A stretch of DNA of 64,000 bases from Roseateles terrae (GCF_014192155.1 NZ_JACHXO010000004.1:62001-126000); one strand, 5' to 3'. Positions 34,645 to 44,034 are shown, counted from the stretch's first letter. Translations and numbers: made by a program. The notes: a model not told the origin generated them from the letters alone.

Positions 34645-35714
34645 CAGCGGGCCTCCTTCGGTGCAACCCGGCGCAGCCGGTAATGGATGAGGGTGTCGGC
34701 CGCCAGCAAGGTGAACAGCAGCAGGCCCTGGAAGACGCCGGTGATGGCCTTGGGCAGGCCCAGGCGCGACTGCGCCAGTTCACCGCCGATGTAGAACATG
34801 CTCATCAGCAGCCCGGAGAAAACGATGCCCACCGGATGCAGCCGGCCGACAAAGGCCACGATGATGGCCGCAAAGCCATAACCGACCGGCACATACGGCG
34901 TCAGCTGGCCGAGCGGACCAGCGGTTTCCAGGCCGCCGGCAAGGCCGGCAAGTCCGCCGGACAGCATCAGCGTGCCCCACAGCGCGCCGCGGGACGAGAA
35001 GCCCGCATACCGCGCGGCGGCGGGCGCCAGTCCGCCGACCTGCCAGGCGAAGCCGGCCATCGAGCGGAACATCAGCCACCACACGCCCACCACCGAGGCC
35101 AGCGCGATCCACACGCCGATGTGCAGCCGCGTGCCGGAGAAGAGTTTGGGGACCTGGGTCACCGGCAGGAAGGTGATGGTCTGCGGAAAGTTGTAGCCCG
35201 CCGGGTCTTTCCAGGGTCCATAGACGAGGTACTGCAGCAGCAGCTCCGCCACATACACCAGCATCAGGCTGACCAGGATCTCGTTGGCATGGAAACGGTC
35301 TCGCAGCAGCGCCGTCACGCCGGCCCAGGCCATGCCGCCGACAACGCCCGCCAGCAGGATGAGCGGCACGATCCACCGCCCCGTCTCCGGCCCGGCCTGC
35401 ATGGCCACCCAGCCGGCGGCCAACGCGCCGACGATGTACTGGCCTTCGGCCCCGATGTTCCAGACATTGGCCCGGAAGGCCACGGCCAGGCCCAGGCCGA
35501 TCAGGATCAGCGGCGTCGCCTTGAGGCCCAGCTCGCCCCAGGCGTAGGCGCTGCGCACGGGCTCCCAGAAGAACATGCGCAGACCCTGCACCGGGTCCTT
35601 GCCGAGGGTGGCGAAGAGGACCACGCCAATCACCACGGTGCACAGCAGCGCCACCAACGGCGAGAGCAGTGACATCCAGCGCGACGGCTGCGGACGGGGT
35701 TCAAGCCGGAACAT
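34644..35714 (-). CDS. ABC transporter permease (purine/nucleoside type, NupP-like)
   Basis: A 356-residue permease with about ten helices. The family segment AFRANVWNIGAEGQYIVGALAAGW is present, and YAGFSSRGALWGTLMLSGGLAGLAGGLE forms the later helices. It overlaps the ATPase gene by 14 bases and the next permease by 1, so the three are translationally coupled. Confidence 0.9.
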   Translation of the reverse strand: MFRLEPRPQPSRWMSLLSPLVALLCTVVIGVVLFATLGKDPVQGLRMFFWEPVRSAYAWGELGLKATPLILIGLGLAVAFRANVWNIGAEGQYIVGALAAGWVAMQAGPETGRWIVPLILLAGVVGGMAWAGVTALLRDRFHANEILVSLMLVYVAELLLQYLVYGPWKDPAGYNFPQTITFLPVTQVPKLFSGTRLHIGVWIALASVVGVWWLMFRSMAGFAWQVGGLAPAAARYAGFSSRGALWGTLMLSGGLAGLAGGLETAGPLGQLTPYVPVGYGFAAIIVAFVGRLHPVGIVFSGLLMSMFYIGGELAQSRLGLPKAITGVFQGLLLFTLLAADTLIHYRLRRVAPKEAR

Positions 35715-37272
35715 GCGCGGCTCCTGGCTGGGTACCTTCCGGGGTGGGTGGCGCGTCCGCCGCCGTCCACAGACCGCTCATCCACAGGCCGATGCGTTCC
35801 ACCGTGGCCTGCGCCACCGGCAGCACCGGGGACAGCCGCCCCCCGGCCATCACCACGATCCGATCACTCAGCTCCAGCAATTCGTCCAGCTCCTCACTGA
35901 CGACCAGCAGCGCGCAGCCCTGGTCCCGCAGGGCCACCAGCTCGGCCCGGATCTGCGCCGCGGCGCCCACATCCACGCCCCAGGTGGGCTGGGCCACGAT
36001 CAGCACGCGTGGCGCCGCGGAGATCTCGCGGCCCATGATGAATTTCTGCAGATTGCCGCCGGACAGGCTGCGGGCGGTGGCCTGCGGTCCGGCAGCGCGC
36101 ACGCCAAACCGCTCGATGAGACCAGCGGCCAATGCCGACGCCCGCGACGGGGACCAGTGCCCGAACCGGCCGACCGGTTCACGCCGGGTCAGCAAGGTGT
36201 TCTGAGCCAGCGACATCACCGGCACCGCGCCACGGCCGAGCCGCTCCTCCGGCACGTGATGCAGACCGAGCGCGCGCCGCTGTCGCGGGCCCATCGGTCC
36301 GAGGTCGTGCTCGGTGCCATCGTCGGCGGTCCAGACCAGGGTGCCGCGCGGCGCGCGCCGGTCCTCGCCGGAGAGCAGGCGCAGCAGTTCCTGCTGGCCA
36401 TTGCCGGAGACCCCGGCCACACCGAGGATGTCACCCGTTTTCAAGGACAGTTGCAGGTCCCGCAGCGCCACACCATGCGGCACCTCCGGCTCGGCGCTCA
36501 GTCCGCGCAGGCTCAGGCGCACCGGCGCCTCGGTGCGGGCAGTGCGCGGCGGCGGCCGCTGGGGCTCGGCGCCAATCATCAGGCGCGACAGCCCCGCCGT
36601 GGTTTCCTGCCGCGGATCGACCTCGCCGGTGACCCGCCCGCTCCGCATCACCGTGCATCGCTCGCACAGGCTGCGGATCTCATCCAGCTTGTGGCTGATG
36701 TAGAGGATGGAACAGCCCTGCGCGGCCAGCTGGCGCAGGGTGACAAAGAGCGTCTGCACCGCCTGCGGCGTCAGCACCGAGGTGGGCTCGTCCAGGATCA
36801 GCAGCCGTGGCCGTGTCATCAGCGCCCGCAGGATTTCCACCCGCTGCCGCTCGCCGACCGACAGGGCATGTACCGGACGCTCCGGGTCCAGCGGCAGGCC
36901 ATAGGCGGATGACAACTCCCGCACCCGGGTCCGCACCTCGTCCAGGGTGAGCGACCGGTCCAGCCCCAGCCAGATGTTCTGGGCGGCAGTCAGGGAATCG
37001 AAGACCGAAAAATGCTGGTGCACCATGCTGATGCCCAGCGCGCGCGCCCGCGCAGGATGGCGCACCGCCTCCACCTGCCCGTCCCACAGCATCTCGCCCG
37101 CATCGGCCTGGACCGCGCCGACGATGATCTTCATCAGCGTGGACTTGCCCGCGCCGTTTTCCCCCAGCACCGCATGGATCTCCCCCGGCTCGACGCGCAG
37201 GGAGATGTCGTCATTGGCCTTGACGCCTGGATAGGACTTGCTGATGTGGCGGAGTTCCAGGCGTGCGGTCAT
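35701..37272 (-). CDS. ABC transporter ATP-binding protein with two ATPase domains (NupO-like)
   Basis: A 523-residue duplicated ATPase. Domain 1 has Walker A GENGAGKST (37-45), signature LSVGERQRVEI and Walker B LLILDEPTSVL. Domain 2 has a degenerate Walker A (VSGNGQQELL, no GKT/S), a signature LSGGNLQKFIMGREI and VLIVAQPTWGVD. Such an inactive second site is normal in the simple-sugar/nucleoside class. It works with the two permeases and the BMP lipoprotein. The gene starts 12 bases after the guanine deaminase stop. Confidence 0.93.
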   Translation of the reverse strand: MTARLELRHISKSYPGVKANDDISLRVEPGEIHAVLGENGAGKSTLMKIIVGAVQADAGEMLWDGQVEAVRHPARARALGISMVHQHFSVFDSLTAAQNIWLGLDRSLTLDEVRTRVRELSSAYGLPLDPERPVHALSVGERQRVEILRALMTRPRLLILDEPTSVLTPQAVQTLFVTLRQLAAQGCSILYISHKLDEIRSLCERCTVMRSGRVTGEVDPRQETTAGLSRLMIGAEPQRPPPRTARTEAPVRLSLRGLSAEPEVPHGVALRDLQLSLKTGDILGVAGVSGNGQQELLRLLSGEDRRAPRGTLVWTADDGTEHDLGPMGPRQRRALGLHHVPEERLGRGAVPVMSLAQNTLLTRREPVGRFGHWSPSRASALAAGLIERFGVRAAGPQATARSLSGGNLQKFIMGREISAAPRVLIVAQPTWGVDVGAAAQIRAELVALRDQGCALLVVSEELDELLELSDRIVVMAGGRLSPVLPVAQATVERIGLWMSGLWTAADAPPTPEGTQPGAAHVPA

Positions 37273-37284
37273 GACGGACAGGCG

Positions 37285-38598
37285 TTACGGGCTGCGGCGG
37301 TAGCGGGCCTGGCCGGCCACATAACTGGCCACCAGGTTGCGTTCGTCGGAGAGAGTGATCCAGGCAAAGACCTTTTCATGGAGCTCGCGCGCCAGGGACA
37401 GACGGTGCTCGGCCACCGAGCCGTGCGCCCAGTCCCAGACGCACACATCGGCCAGTGTATCCACGCCGAAATGCCCGATTTCCTCCGACAAACCCAGGGC
37501 ATGGGCCGCCCCTCGTGTGGCGGCATGCAGACCGCACCATGCGGTCAGGCGTTGACCGTTCAGGGCCTGCACCTTGTAGCCGTCCGCCAGGGTGCGCTGG
37601 GTGGAGAGCGAGGTCCCGCCGCCCACGTCGCTGGCCACGCTCAGGCGCACCCCGGCAGCCTCGGCACGCGGCCAGTCGAAGAGGCCGCTGCCCAGGAACA
37701 GGTTGGAGCTGGGGCAGTGGGCGATTTGCGCGCCGGTCCGGGCCAGCACCGCATGGTCTTCATCGTCCAGCCAGATGCCGTGGGCAAGGACCGAGCGGGG
37801 ATGCAGCAGGCCGACGCGGTCGTAGACGTCCAGGTAGCTGCGGGCGTCGGGGAAGAGCTTGGCGACCCAGTCCACTTCGCTGCGGTTCTCGGCCACATGG
37901 GTCTGCATGTAGAGCGACGGATCCTGCTGGCAGAGACGCCCAGCCATGGCCAGTTGTTCCGGCGTGCTGGTGGGGGCGAAACGCACCGTCACCGCATAGG
38001 CCAGGCGCTCACGGCGGTGGTGGCGCTCGATCAGCTCCCGGCAGTCCCGCTCGGCCTGGGTCACGTCGTCGCGCAGGCCGTCCGGCGCGTGGCGGTCCAT
38101 CAGCACCTTGCCGGTGATCAGGCGCATGCCGCGTCGGGCCGCTGCCTCGAAGAGCGCGTCCGCCGAGACCTTGTGCACCGTGGGGTAGACCACCGCCGCA
38201 GTGGTGCCGTGCGCCAGCAGCGCATCCAGGAAGCGCTCGGCGCCGGCCTGGGCGACGACCGGGTCGGCATATCGTCCCTCGGCGGGGAAGGTGTAGGTGT
38301 TGAGCCAGTCGAGCAGTTCGGTGCCGTAGGAGGCAATGACATCCAGCTGCGGGCTGTGGACGTGGGTGTCGATGAAGCCGGGCAGGATCAGACGGCCGCG
38401 ATGGTCCTCGCGCTGCCAGCCCTCGCCCGGGTCCTCTGCAGCGACGCCAACCACCCGGCCCTGGTCCACCAGCAGCCAGTGGTCGGGACGAAATCGCACG
38501 GCCGGGTCGTCCACGCGGCCCCAGGCGGGGGTACCGGTGAAGTCGAGCAGGTCGCCGCGCAGGGCGAGGCGGTCGGCAGTGGCGGAGATTGCGGTCAT
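37285..38598 (-). CDS. guaD: Guanine deaminase
   Basis: A 437-residue amidohydrolase that converts guanine to xanthine plus ammonia. Metal-binding motifs are in order: PGFIDTHVHSPQ, QTHVAEN, HCPSSNLFLGSG and SDVGGGTS. Length is typical (430-450). It is the first gene of the operon with the ABC transporter, and feeds xanthine to XdhAB encoded divergently beyond the LysR gene. Upstream, 38599-38757 holds a heptamer array and no clear promoter. Confidence 0.95.
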   Translation of the reverse strand: MTAISATADRLALRGDLLDFTGTPAWGRVDDPAVRFRPDHWLLVDQGRVVGVAAEDPGEGWQREDHRGRLILPGFIDTHVHSPQLDVIASYGTELLDWLNTYTFPAEGRYADPVVAQAGAERFLDALLAHGTTAAVVYPTVHKVSADALFEAAARRGMRLITGKVLMDRHAPDGLRDDVTQAERDCRELIERHHRRERLAYAVTVRFAPTSTPEQLAMAGRLCQQDPSLYMQTHVAENRSEVDWVAKLFPDARSYLDVYDRVGLLHPRSVLAHGIWLDDEDHAVLARTGAQIAHCPSSNLFLGSGLFDWPRAEAAGVRLSVASDVGGGTSLSTQRTLADGYKVQALNGQRLTAWCGLHAATRGAAHALGLSEEIGHFGVDTLADVCVWDWAHGSVAEHRLSLARELHEKVFAWITLSDERNLVASYVAGQARYRRSP

Positions 38599-38665
38599 GG
38601 TCTCGGACGGGGATCGGTAGACAGGGGAAAGCGACGAGGCAGGCTGGAAAGCAGGGATCAGTATT

Positions 38666-38707
38666 GGGATCGGGGATCGGGGATCGAAAGTCGGGAGTCG
38701 GGAGTCG
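38666..38707. repeat. Heptanucleotide array upstream of guaD
   Basis: Six consecutive 7-bp units: GGGATCG three times, AAAGTCG, then GGAGTCG twice. It lies between guaD and the LysR gene. Another 7-bp array ends xdhB at 43932-43980. Confidence 0.85.
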
Positions 38708-38757
38708 GCGAATGGATCAGCATCGAAGGTTTCGCAACTGCGCCATTCCGCCTGGAA

Positions 38758-39711
38758 TCAGCCGGGTTTCACCAACTCTTTGGCGACATCCCTCACCTGC
38801 TCCCGCAACCACCGCAGCGGCGCGCTCTGGTGACTGACGTCATGCCAGAGCTGGTAATAGGTCATCGGCGGGAAGGCCACAGGGCAACGCAGGATGGTGA
38901 CCGGCAAGGTGTTCAGGAAACGCCGGCAGAACAGTCGTCCGGTGGTGAGCACCAGCAAGCTGCGCGCCACCATCTCCGGCAACTGCCCGAAGTGGGCCCC
39001 CCGCACCGCAATGCGGCGCTCCAGGCCCAGCGACAGCAGATGCTGGTCAATGACGCCCGGCTGGCCGGGACTCAGCGGCATCGGCGCCAGATGCTGGCAG
39101 TCCAGGTAGCGCTGCTGGGTCCAGGAACGGGCGGCCATGCGGGCGGCAGGATGCTGCTGGCTGACCAGGCAGACGACCTCGTCGGTCAGCAGCCGTCCCA
39201 TGTGCAGCTCGCCAGGAGGCTCCAGCCAGTTGCCGACGACCAGATCGACCTCACCGCGTGCCAGGGCAGCGCGGTAGTCGTAGTCGGCGGTCAGGGGCTG
39301 CAGGTCCAGCTGGATGCCTGGCGCCAGCCGCTGGAGACGGGCTACCAGCTGGGGAAGGAACAGGGGGTCCAGGTAGTCGCTGGCGGCGATGCGGTAGCGG
39401 AGTTCGGCGGTGGCGGGGTCGAAGCCGCTGCGGCGCAGGCGGGTACCGAACAGCTCGTCCGCCTCCCGCAGCAGGCGCTCAGCAGGAGCGAGCAGGTCCA
39501 GGGCCACCGTGGTCGGCGTCATGCCGCCACCGTTGCGCACCAGCAGCGGGTCGCCGGTCAGCGCACGCAGGCGCCGCAGCTTCTCGCTCACAGCGGGCTG
39601 CGTGCTGCCAAGCCGCAAGGCGGCTTTGGAGACACTCCGTTCGACGATCAAGGTTTGCAGGACCCGCACCAGTTGGAGCTCGATCTTGTCGAAATCCAGC
39701 GCGCCCGTCAT
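38758..39711 (-). CDS. LysR-family transcriptional regulator, likely of purine catabolism
   Basis: A 317-residue regulator. The N-terminal winged HTH is LQTLIVERSVSKAALRLGSTQPAVSEKLRRLRALTGDPLLVR; the C-terminal effector-binding domain starts near LRYRIAASDYLDPLFLPQL. It is divergent from xdhA and upstream of guaD, so it likely controls one or both units, with a purine or urate as inducer (inference). The shared 74-base gap holds a GCAT-type dyad. Confidence 0.9.
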   Translation of the reverse strand: MTGALDFDKIELQLVRVLQTLIVERSVSKAALRLGSTQPAVSEKLRRLRALTGDPLLVRNGGGMTPTTVALDLLAPAERLLREADELFGTRLRRSGFDPATAELRYRIAASDYLDPLFLPQLVARLQRLAPGIQLDLQPLTADYDYRAALARGEVDLVVGNWLEPPGELHMGRLLTDEVVCLVSQQHPAARMAARSWTQQRYLDCQHLAPMPLSPGQPGVIDQHLLSLGLERRIAVRGAHFGQLPEMVARSLLVLTTGRLFCRRFLNTLPVTILRCPVAFPPMTYYQLWHDVSHQSAPLRWLREQVRDVAKELVKPG

Positions 39712-39720
39712 ATTGGATTT

Positions 39721-39737
39721 CGCATACTGTCCATGCG
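39721..39737. promoter_or_regulatory. Candidate LysR operator between lysR and xdhA
   Basis: CGCAT (39721-39725) and ATGCG (39733-39737) form a dyad with a 7-base spacer in the 74-base divergent promoter region. Downstream is CGGAGGAGT (39762-39770), a ribosome site-like sequence that is rather far from ATG 39786. Confidence 0.45.
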
Positions 39738-39785
39738 GCAGATCCTATAACCATTTTCTGATCGGAGGAGTAACGTACGGGGATC

Positions 39786-41468
39786 ATGACCGCTGCCCGC
39801 CCCATCCGTTTTGTCCACCGAGGAGCCATTCAGTCGGTGTCCGGGCTGCCGCCCACGACCACCGTGCTGCAGTACCTGCGGGACCATGCCCATCAATGCG
39901 GCACCAAGGAAGGTTGTGCGGAGGGAGACTGCGGCGCCTGCACTGTGGTGGTGGGGGAGCTTTCAGCCGATGGCGAGGCGGTCGAGCTGCGCAACGTGAA
40001 TGCCTGCATCCAGTTCCTGCCGATGCTGGACGGCCAGGCGCTGTTGACCGTCGAAGACCTGGGCGGCAGTCAGGACCTGCATCCGGTGCAGCAGGCGCTG
40101 GTGAGCTGCCACGCCTCGCAATGCGGGTTCTGTACGCCGGGTTTCGCGATGACGCTGCAGGCCTTGTATGAGCGGCATCAGGGAGATGGCACCCGGCCGA
40201 GCCGGCAGCAGCTGGCGGATGACCTGTCCGGGAATCTCTGCCGCTGTACCGGCTACCGGCCCCTGCTGGACGCAGGGGAACGGATGTTCGACCTGCCGGT
40301 GAGGCGGCTGGATCGTGCGCCGCTGGTGGCGTCGCTGAAGACGCTGGCAACAGATGCCCCGCTGACCTTCGAGAGTCCCGCGCGGGATGGACCGATGCAG
40401 CGGGTGCATGCACCGCAGACGATCGAGGCGCTCGCGGCGCTGCGGGAAGCCTTGCCGCAGGCGCGGCTGGTGGCCGGTGCGACCGACGTGGGCCTGTGGG
40501 TGAACAAGCAGCATCGGGATCTGGGCGACATCATTCTGGTGGGCCGCGTGGCGGCGCTTCGAAAGATCACCAGCGAGAACGGTGTGCTGCGCATCGGCGC
40601 TGCTGCGTTGCTGGAAGACGCGTGGCGGGCGCTGACGGCGGCCGTGCCCGAGCTGCGGGAAGTGTGGCTGAGGTTTGCCTCGCCGCCGGTGCGGCATGCG
40701 GGCACGCTGGGGGGCAACATTGCCAACGGCTCGCCGATCGGGGATGGCGCACCGGTGCTGATGGCGCTGGATGCCGAGGTGGTGCTGCGTAAAGGCGCGC
40801 GGCAACGCAGGATGCCGCTGGCTGCCTTCTATCTGGATTACATGAAGAACGCCATGGAGGCGGGAGAGTTCCTGGAGGCGATGGAAGTTCCACTGAGTTC
40901 GGGCGTCGCTGGCTGTTCTGCGGGTGAAGCGGGTGTTGCGGGCGTCGCGGGTGCTGCGGGTGCTGCGGGTGCTGCATCATCCTCCGCGCTGCGGCGCCTG
41001 CGGGCCTACAAGATGTCCAAGCGCTACGACAGCGACATCTCGGCGCTCTGCGCCGTCATGGCGGTCACCGTCGAGAACGGACTTGTGCAGCAAGTGCGAC
41101 TGGCCTTCGGCGGCATGGCGGCCATCGTCAAGCGGGCCGCTGCGACCGAGACTGCATTGCTGGGCCAGCCGTGGAACGAGGCCACCGTGACGGCCGCTGC
41201 GCAGGCTCTATCCAAGGACTTCCAGCCGCTGACCGACCTGCGCGCCAGCGCCGATTACCGACTCCGTGTCGCCGCCAACCTGCTGCGCCGGTTCTGGCTG
41301 GAGACGCGGGACGATGCACCGCTCCCTCCGCAAGCGGTGAGCGTATGGCGAATGAGCTCCCACGGCCTCGTCTCGGCACCGCTCGCCACCGCTGCGCCTG
41401 CACCAACTGCGGCCGGGGCCGGGGCCGGTGCCGGTGCCGCGACCTCCCCCTCCGGAGCACAGCCATGA
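39786..41468 (+). CDS. xdhA: Xanthine dehydrogenase small subunit (FeS and FAD domains)
   Basis: A 560-residue subunit. The first [2Fe-2S] cluster is plant-ferredoxin type (C38, C44, C49, C52 in CGTKEGCAEGDCGAC, more below), and the second is in CHASQCGFCTPG and CRCTGYRP. The FAD-binding domain follows from about residue 195 (LVAGATDVGLWVNKQHRDL... GGNIANGSPIGDGAP). It passes electrons from the molybdenum site to NAD+. An Ala/Gly-rich insertion (GVAGVAGAAGAAGAA) sits within the FAD region near residue 385. It overlaps xdhB by ATGA. Confidence 0.95.
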   Translation: MTAARPIRFVHRGAIQSVSGLPPTTTVLQYLRDHAHQCGTKEGCAEGDCGACTVVVGELSADGEAVELRNVNACIQFLPMLDGQALLTVEDLGGSQDLHPVQQALVSCHASQCGFCTPGFAMTLQALYERHQGDGTRPSRQQLADDLSGNLCRCTGYRPLLDAGERMFDLPVRRLDRAPLVASLKTLATDAPLTFESPARDGPMQRVHAPQTIEALAALREALPQARLVAGATDVGLWVNKQHRDLGDIILVGRVAALRKITSENGVLRIGAAALLEDAWRALTAAVPELREVWLRFASPPVRHAGTLGGNIANGSPIGDGAPVLMALDAEVVLRKGARQRRMPLAAFYLDYMKNAMEAGEFLEAMEVPLSSGVAGCSAGEAGVAGVAGAAGAAGAASSSALRRLRAYKMSKRYDSDISALCAVMAVTVENGLVQQVRLAFGGMAAIVKRAAATETALLGQPWNEATVTAAAQALSKDFQPLTDLRASADYRLRVAANLLRRFWLETRDDAPLPPQAVSVWRMSSHGLVSAPLATAAPAPTAAGAGAGAGAATSPSGAQP

Positions 41469-43939
41469 ACAAAGCGCTCGATCTCCCGGTGCCGGAGCTG
41501 GGCGCCAAGTCGCAGTCGCAGTCGCAGTCGCAATCGCCGTCGCAGTCGCAGTCGCAGTCGCAACAACAACCACAACCGCAAGTCGGCGTGAGCCGCGCAC
41601 ATGAATCCGCCCATCTGCATGTGAGCGGCGAAGCGGTCTACACCGATGACATCGCCGAAGTGCGAGGCACCCTGCATGCCGCGCTGGGACTGTCGCCCGT
41701 GGCGCATGGCCGGCTGCTCTCGATCGACGTGGACCAGTTGCGTCGTCAGCCCGGGGTGGTGGCGGTGATCACCGCTGTAGACCTCCCCGGTGAGAACAAC
41801 TGCGGCCCCCTGCTGCACGACGACCCGCTGCTGGCCGACGGCGAGCTGCGTTATCTCGGTCAGCCGGTGTTTGCGGTGATTGCAACCGACCGCGAGCTGG
41901 CGCGACGTGCCGCCGCCCTGGCGCGTACGGTCATCCAGGCGGAGGCCTTGCCGCCGGTGCTCACGGCGCGGGAAGCGCATGCGCTGGGCCAGTACGTCGT
42001 GCCGCCGATGCATCTCCAGCGCGGCGATGCCGCCGCGGCCCTGGCGCAAGCGCCACACCGGCTGGACGGCGAATGGTCGGTCGGCGGGCAGGAGCAGTTT
42101 TACCTGGAAGGCCAGATCAGTTATGCGCTGCCCCAGGAAGATCAGGGGCTGCTGGTGTATTGCTCCACGCAGCATCCCTCCGAGATGCAACTGCTCGTGG
42201 CCCATGCCCTGGGCGGCCTGGCCCATCAGGTGACGGTGCAGTGCCGGCGCATGGGCGGTGGCTTTGGCGGCAAGGAATCGCAGTCTGCGCTGTTCGCCTG
42301 CATCGCCGCGGTCGCGGCGGCCCGGCTGCGTGTGCCGGTGAAGCTGCGGGTGGATCGGGACGACGACTTCCTCGTCACCGGTCGCCGGCACGGATTTGAT
42401 TACCGCTGGACGGTGGGCTTCGATGATGAAGGCCATCTGCTGGCGGCCGACATCGACCTGATCTCCAACTGCGGCCACAGCGCCGACCTCTCCGCCCCGG
42501 TGATGACCCGGGCCCTCTGCCATTTCGACAATGCCTACTGGCTGCCGAATGTGAGCATGCATGGCTATTGCGCACGGACGAATACTCAGAGCAACACGGC
42601 CTTCCGGGGTTTTGGGGGGCCGCAGGGTGCGCTGGCGATCGAGATGATTCTGGATGGCGTGGCGCGACGGCTGGGGCTGGACCCGCTGGTGGTGCGGCAG
42701 CGCAATTTCTATCGGGACGGGCAGTCGGTGACGCCCTACGGTCAGACGGTGGAAGACAACCTGCTGCAGCCGCTGACCGATCGTCTGATCAGCACCAGCG
42801 ACTATCACGCGCGCCGACAGGAGATTGCGGCCTTCAACGCCGGCAGTCCGGTGCTCAAGCGTGGGCTCGCCCTCACGCCGCTGAAGTTCGGCATCTCCTT
42901 CAATGTGGTGCACCTCAACCAGGCCGGGGCGCTGGTGCATGTCTACACCGACGGCTCGGTGCTGGTGAATCACGGCGGCACCGAGATGGGCCAGGGGCTC
43001 AATACCAAGGTGGCGCAGGTGGTGGCGCAGGCGCTGGGGGTGCCGCTGGCCCGGGTGCGCACGAGCGCGACCGACACCAGCAAGGTAGCCAACACCTCGG
43101 CCACGGCGGCGTCGACCGGGGCCGATCTGAACGGCAAGGCCGCGCAGGATGCCGCGTTGCGGATCCGGAAGCGGCTGGAGCCGTTGGCTGCACAGCTGCT
43201 GGGATGTGATCCGGCAGCGCTGGTCTTTGAAGCGGGATGGGTCCATGTGAGAACGCCTGAGGACGCTGACGCTGTCCCGGCGCCTGACGGCACGAGATCG
43301 CGCATCGCCTTCAGCGAGCTGGTGGCCAAGGCGTATCTGGCGCGCATTCAGCTGTGGAGTGAAGGCTTCTATGCCACGCCGGGCCTGCATTGGGACCGAA
43401 GCACCCTGACCGGCAAGCCGTTTTTCTATTTCGCCTTCGGCGCCGCCGTGGCCGAGGTGGTGGTGGACACCCTCACTGGCGAATCGCGGGTGCTGCGGGC
43501 GGATGTGCTGCACGATGTGGGTCAGTCGCTCAATCCGGCCTTGGACATCGGTCAGGTGGAGGGCGCGTTTGTGCAGGGCCAGGGGTGGCTGACGACCGAG
43601 GAGCTGGTGTGGCATCCCAAGACCGGGATGCTGCTGACCCACGCGCCGAGCACCTACAAGATCCCGACCGCCAACGATATGCCGGTGGACTTCCGGGTGG
43701 CGCTGTTCGACGCACCGAATCGGGCGGACAGCATCCACCGATCCAAGGCGGTCGGGGAACCGCCCCTGCTGCTGCCGTTCTCGGTGCTGCTGGCCATCAA
43801 GGATGCCGTGGCCGCCGCCGGGCCGGCGCGTTGCGACCCACCGCTGCGGGCGCCCGCCACGGCGGAAGCGATCCTGGCGGCGGTCGAGGCCGTTCAGGGG
43901 GCGTCGTCAGCGGCTTGCGAGCAGCGGCTAAGGGCTTAG
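41465..43939 (+). CDS. xdhB: Xanthine dehydrogenase large subunit (molybdenum cofactor domain)
   Basis: An 824-residue subunit that oxidises hypoxanthine and xanthine to urate at the Mo-pterin centre. Motifs include QFYLEGQISYA, RMGGGFGGKESQ, FRGFGGPQGALAIEM, GGTEMGQGLNTKVAQV and VGEPPLLL, which carries the catalytic Glu. Just after the start is an unusual Ser-Gln-rich stretch (about residues 17-38) encoded by a CAGTCG repeat. The stop codon lies inside a 7-bp tandem array. No xdhC maturation gene is in the window. Confidence 0.95.
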   Translation: MNKALDLPVPELGAKSQSQSQSQSPSQSQSQSQQQPQPQVGVSRAHESAHLHVSGEAVYTDDIAEVRGTLHAALGLSPVAHGRLLSIDVDQLRRQPGVVAVITAVDLPGENNCGPLLHDDPLLADGELRYLGQPVFAVIATDRELARRAAALARTVIQAEALPPVLTAREAHALGQYVVPPMHLQRGDAAAALAQAPHRLDGEWSVGGQEQFYLEGQISYALPQEDQGLLVYCSTQHPSEMQLLVAHALGGLAHQVTVQCRRMGGGFGGKESQSALFACIAAVAAARLRVPVKLRVDRDDDFLVTGRRHGFDYRWTVGFDDEGHLLAADIDLISNCGHSADLSAPVMTRALCHFDNAYWLPNVSMHGYCARTNTQSNTAFRGFGGPQGALAIEMILDGVARRLGLDPLVVRQRNFYRDGQSVTPYGQTVEDNLLQPLTDRLISTSDYHARRQEIAAFNAGSPVLKRGLALTPLKFGISFNVVHLNQAGALVHVYTDGSVLVNHGGTEMGQGLNTKVAQVVAQALGVPLARVRTSATDTSKVANTSATAASTGADLNGKAAQDAALRIRKRLEPLAAQLLGCDPAALVFEAGWVHVRTPEDADAVPAPDGTRSRIAFSELVAKAYLARIQLWSEGFYATPGLHWDRSTLTGKPFFYFAFGAAVAEVVVDTLTGESRVLRADVLHDVGQSLNPALDIGQVEGAFVQGQGWLTTEELVWHPKTGMLLTHAPSTYKIPTANDMPVDFRVALFDAPNRADSIHRSKAVGEPPLLLPFSVLLAIKDAVAAAGPARCDPPLRAPATAEAILAAVEAVQGASSAACEQRLRA
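41510..41560 (+). repeat. CAGTCG hexamer repeat in xdhB
   Basis: About eight TCGCAG/TCGCAA-type units encode Ser-Gln pairs near the XdhB N-terminus. Copy changes keep the frame. Confidence 0.85.
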
Positions 43940-43984
43940 GGCTTAGGGCTAAGGGCTAAGGGCTAAGGGCTAAGGGCTAAGGGC
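43925..43984. repeat. Heptanucleotide array GGGCTAA/GGGCTTA at the xdhB 3' end
   Basis: Seven complete units (GGGCTTA twice, then GGGCTAA five times, 43932-43980), flanked by partial units. The xdhB stop codon TAG is inside the second unit boundary, so the last residues RLRA are repeat-encoded. The 50 bases beyond hold nothing else before the HDOD gene. Confidence 0.9.
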
Positions 43985-44034
43985 GGCTGGCAGATTGCAG
44001 ACGGCGGGCGTTCAGAGTCGCCCAGGACAGCCGG

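Noticed and set aside
41255-43738. 827-codon open frame antisense to xdhB
   Set aside because: Arg/His-rich shadow with no domain.
43925-43984. Telomere- or CRISPR-like array
   Set aside because: Units are 7 bp with no spacers, and the GGGCTAA resemblance to telomeric repeats is coincidental in a bacterial chromosome with genes on both sides.
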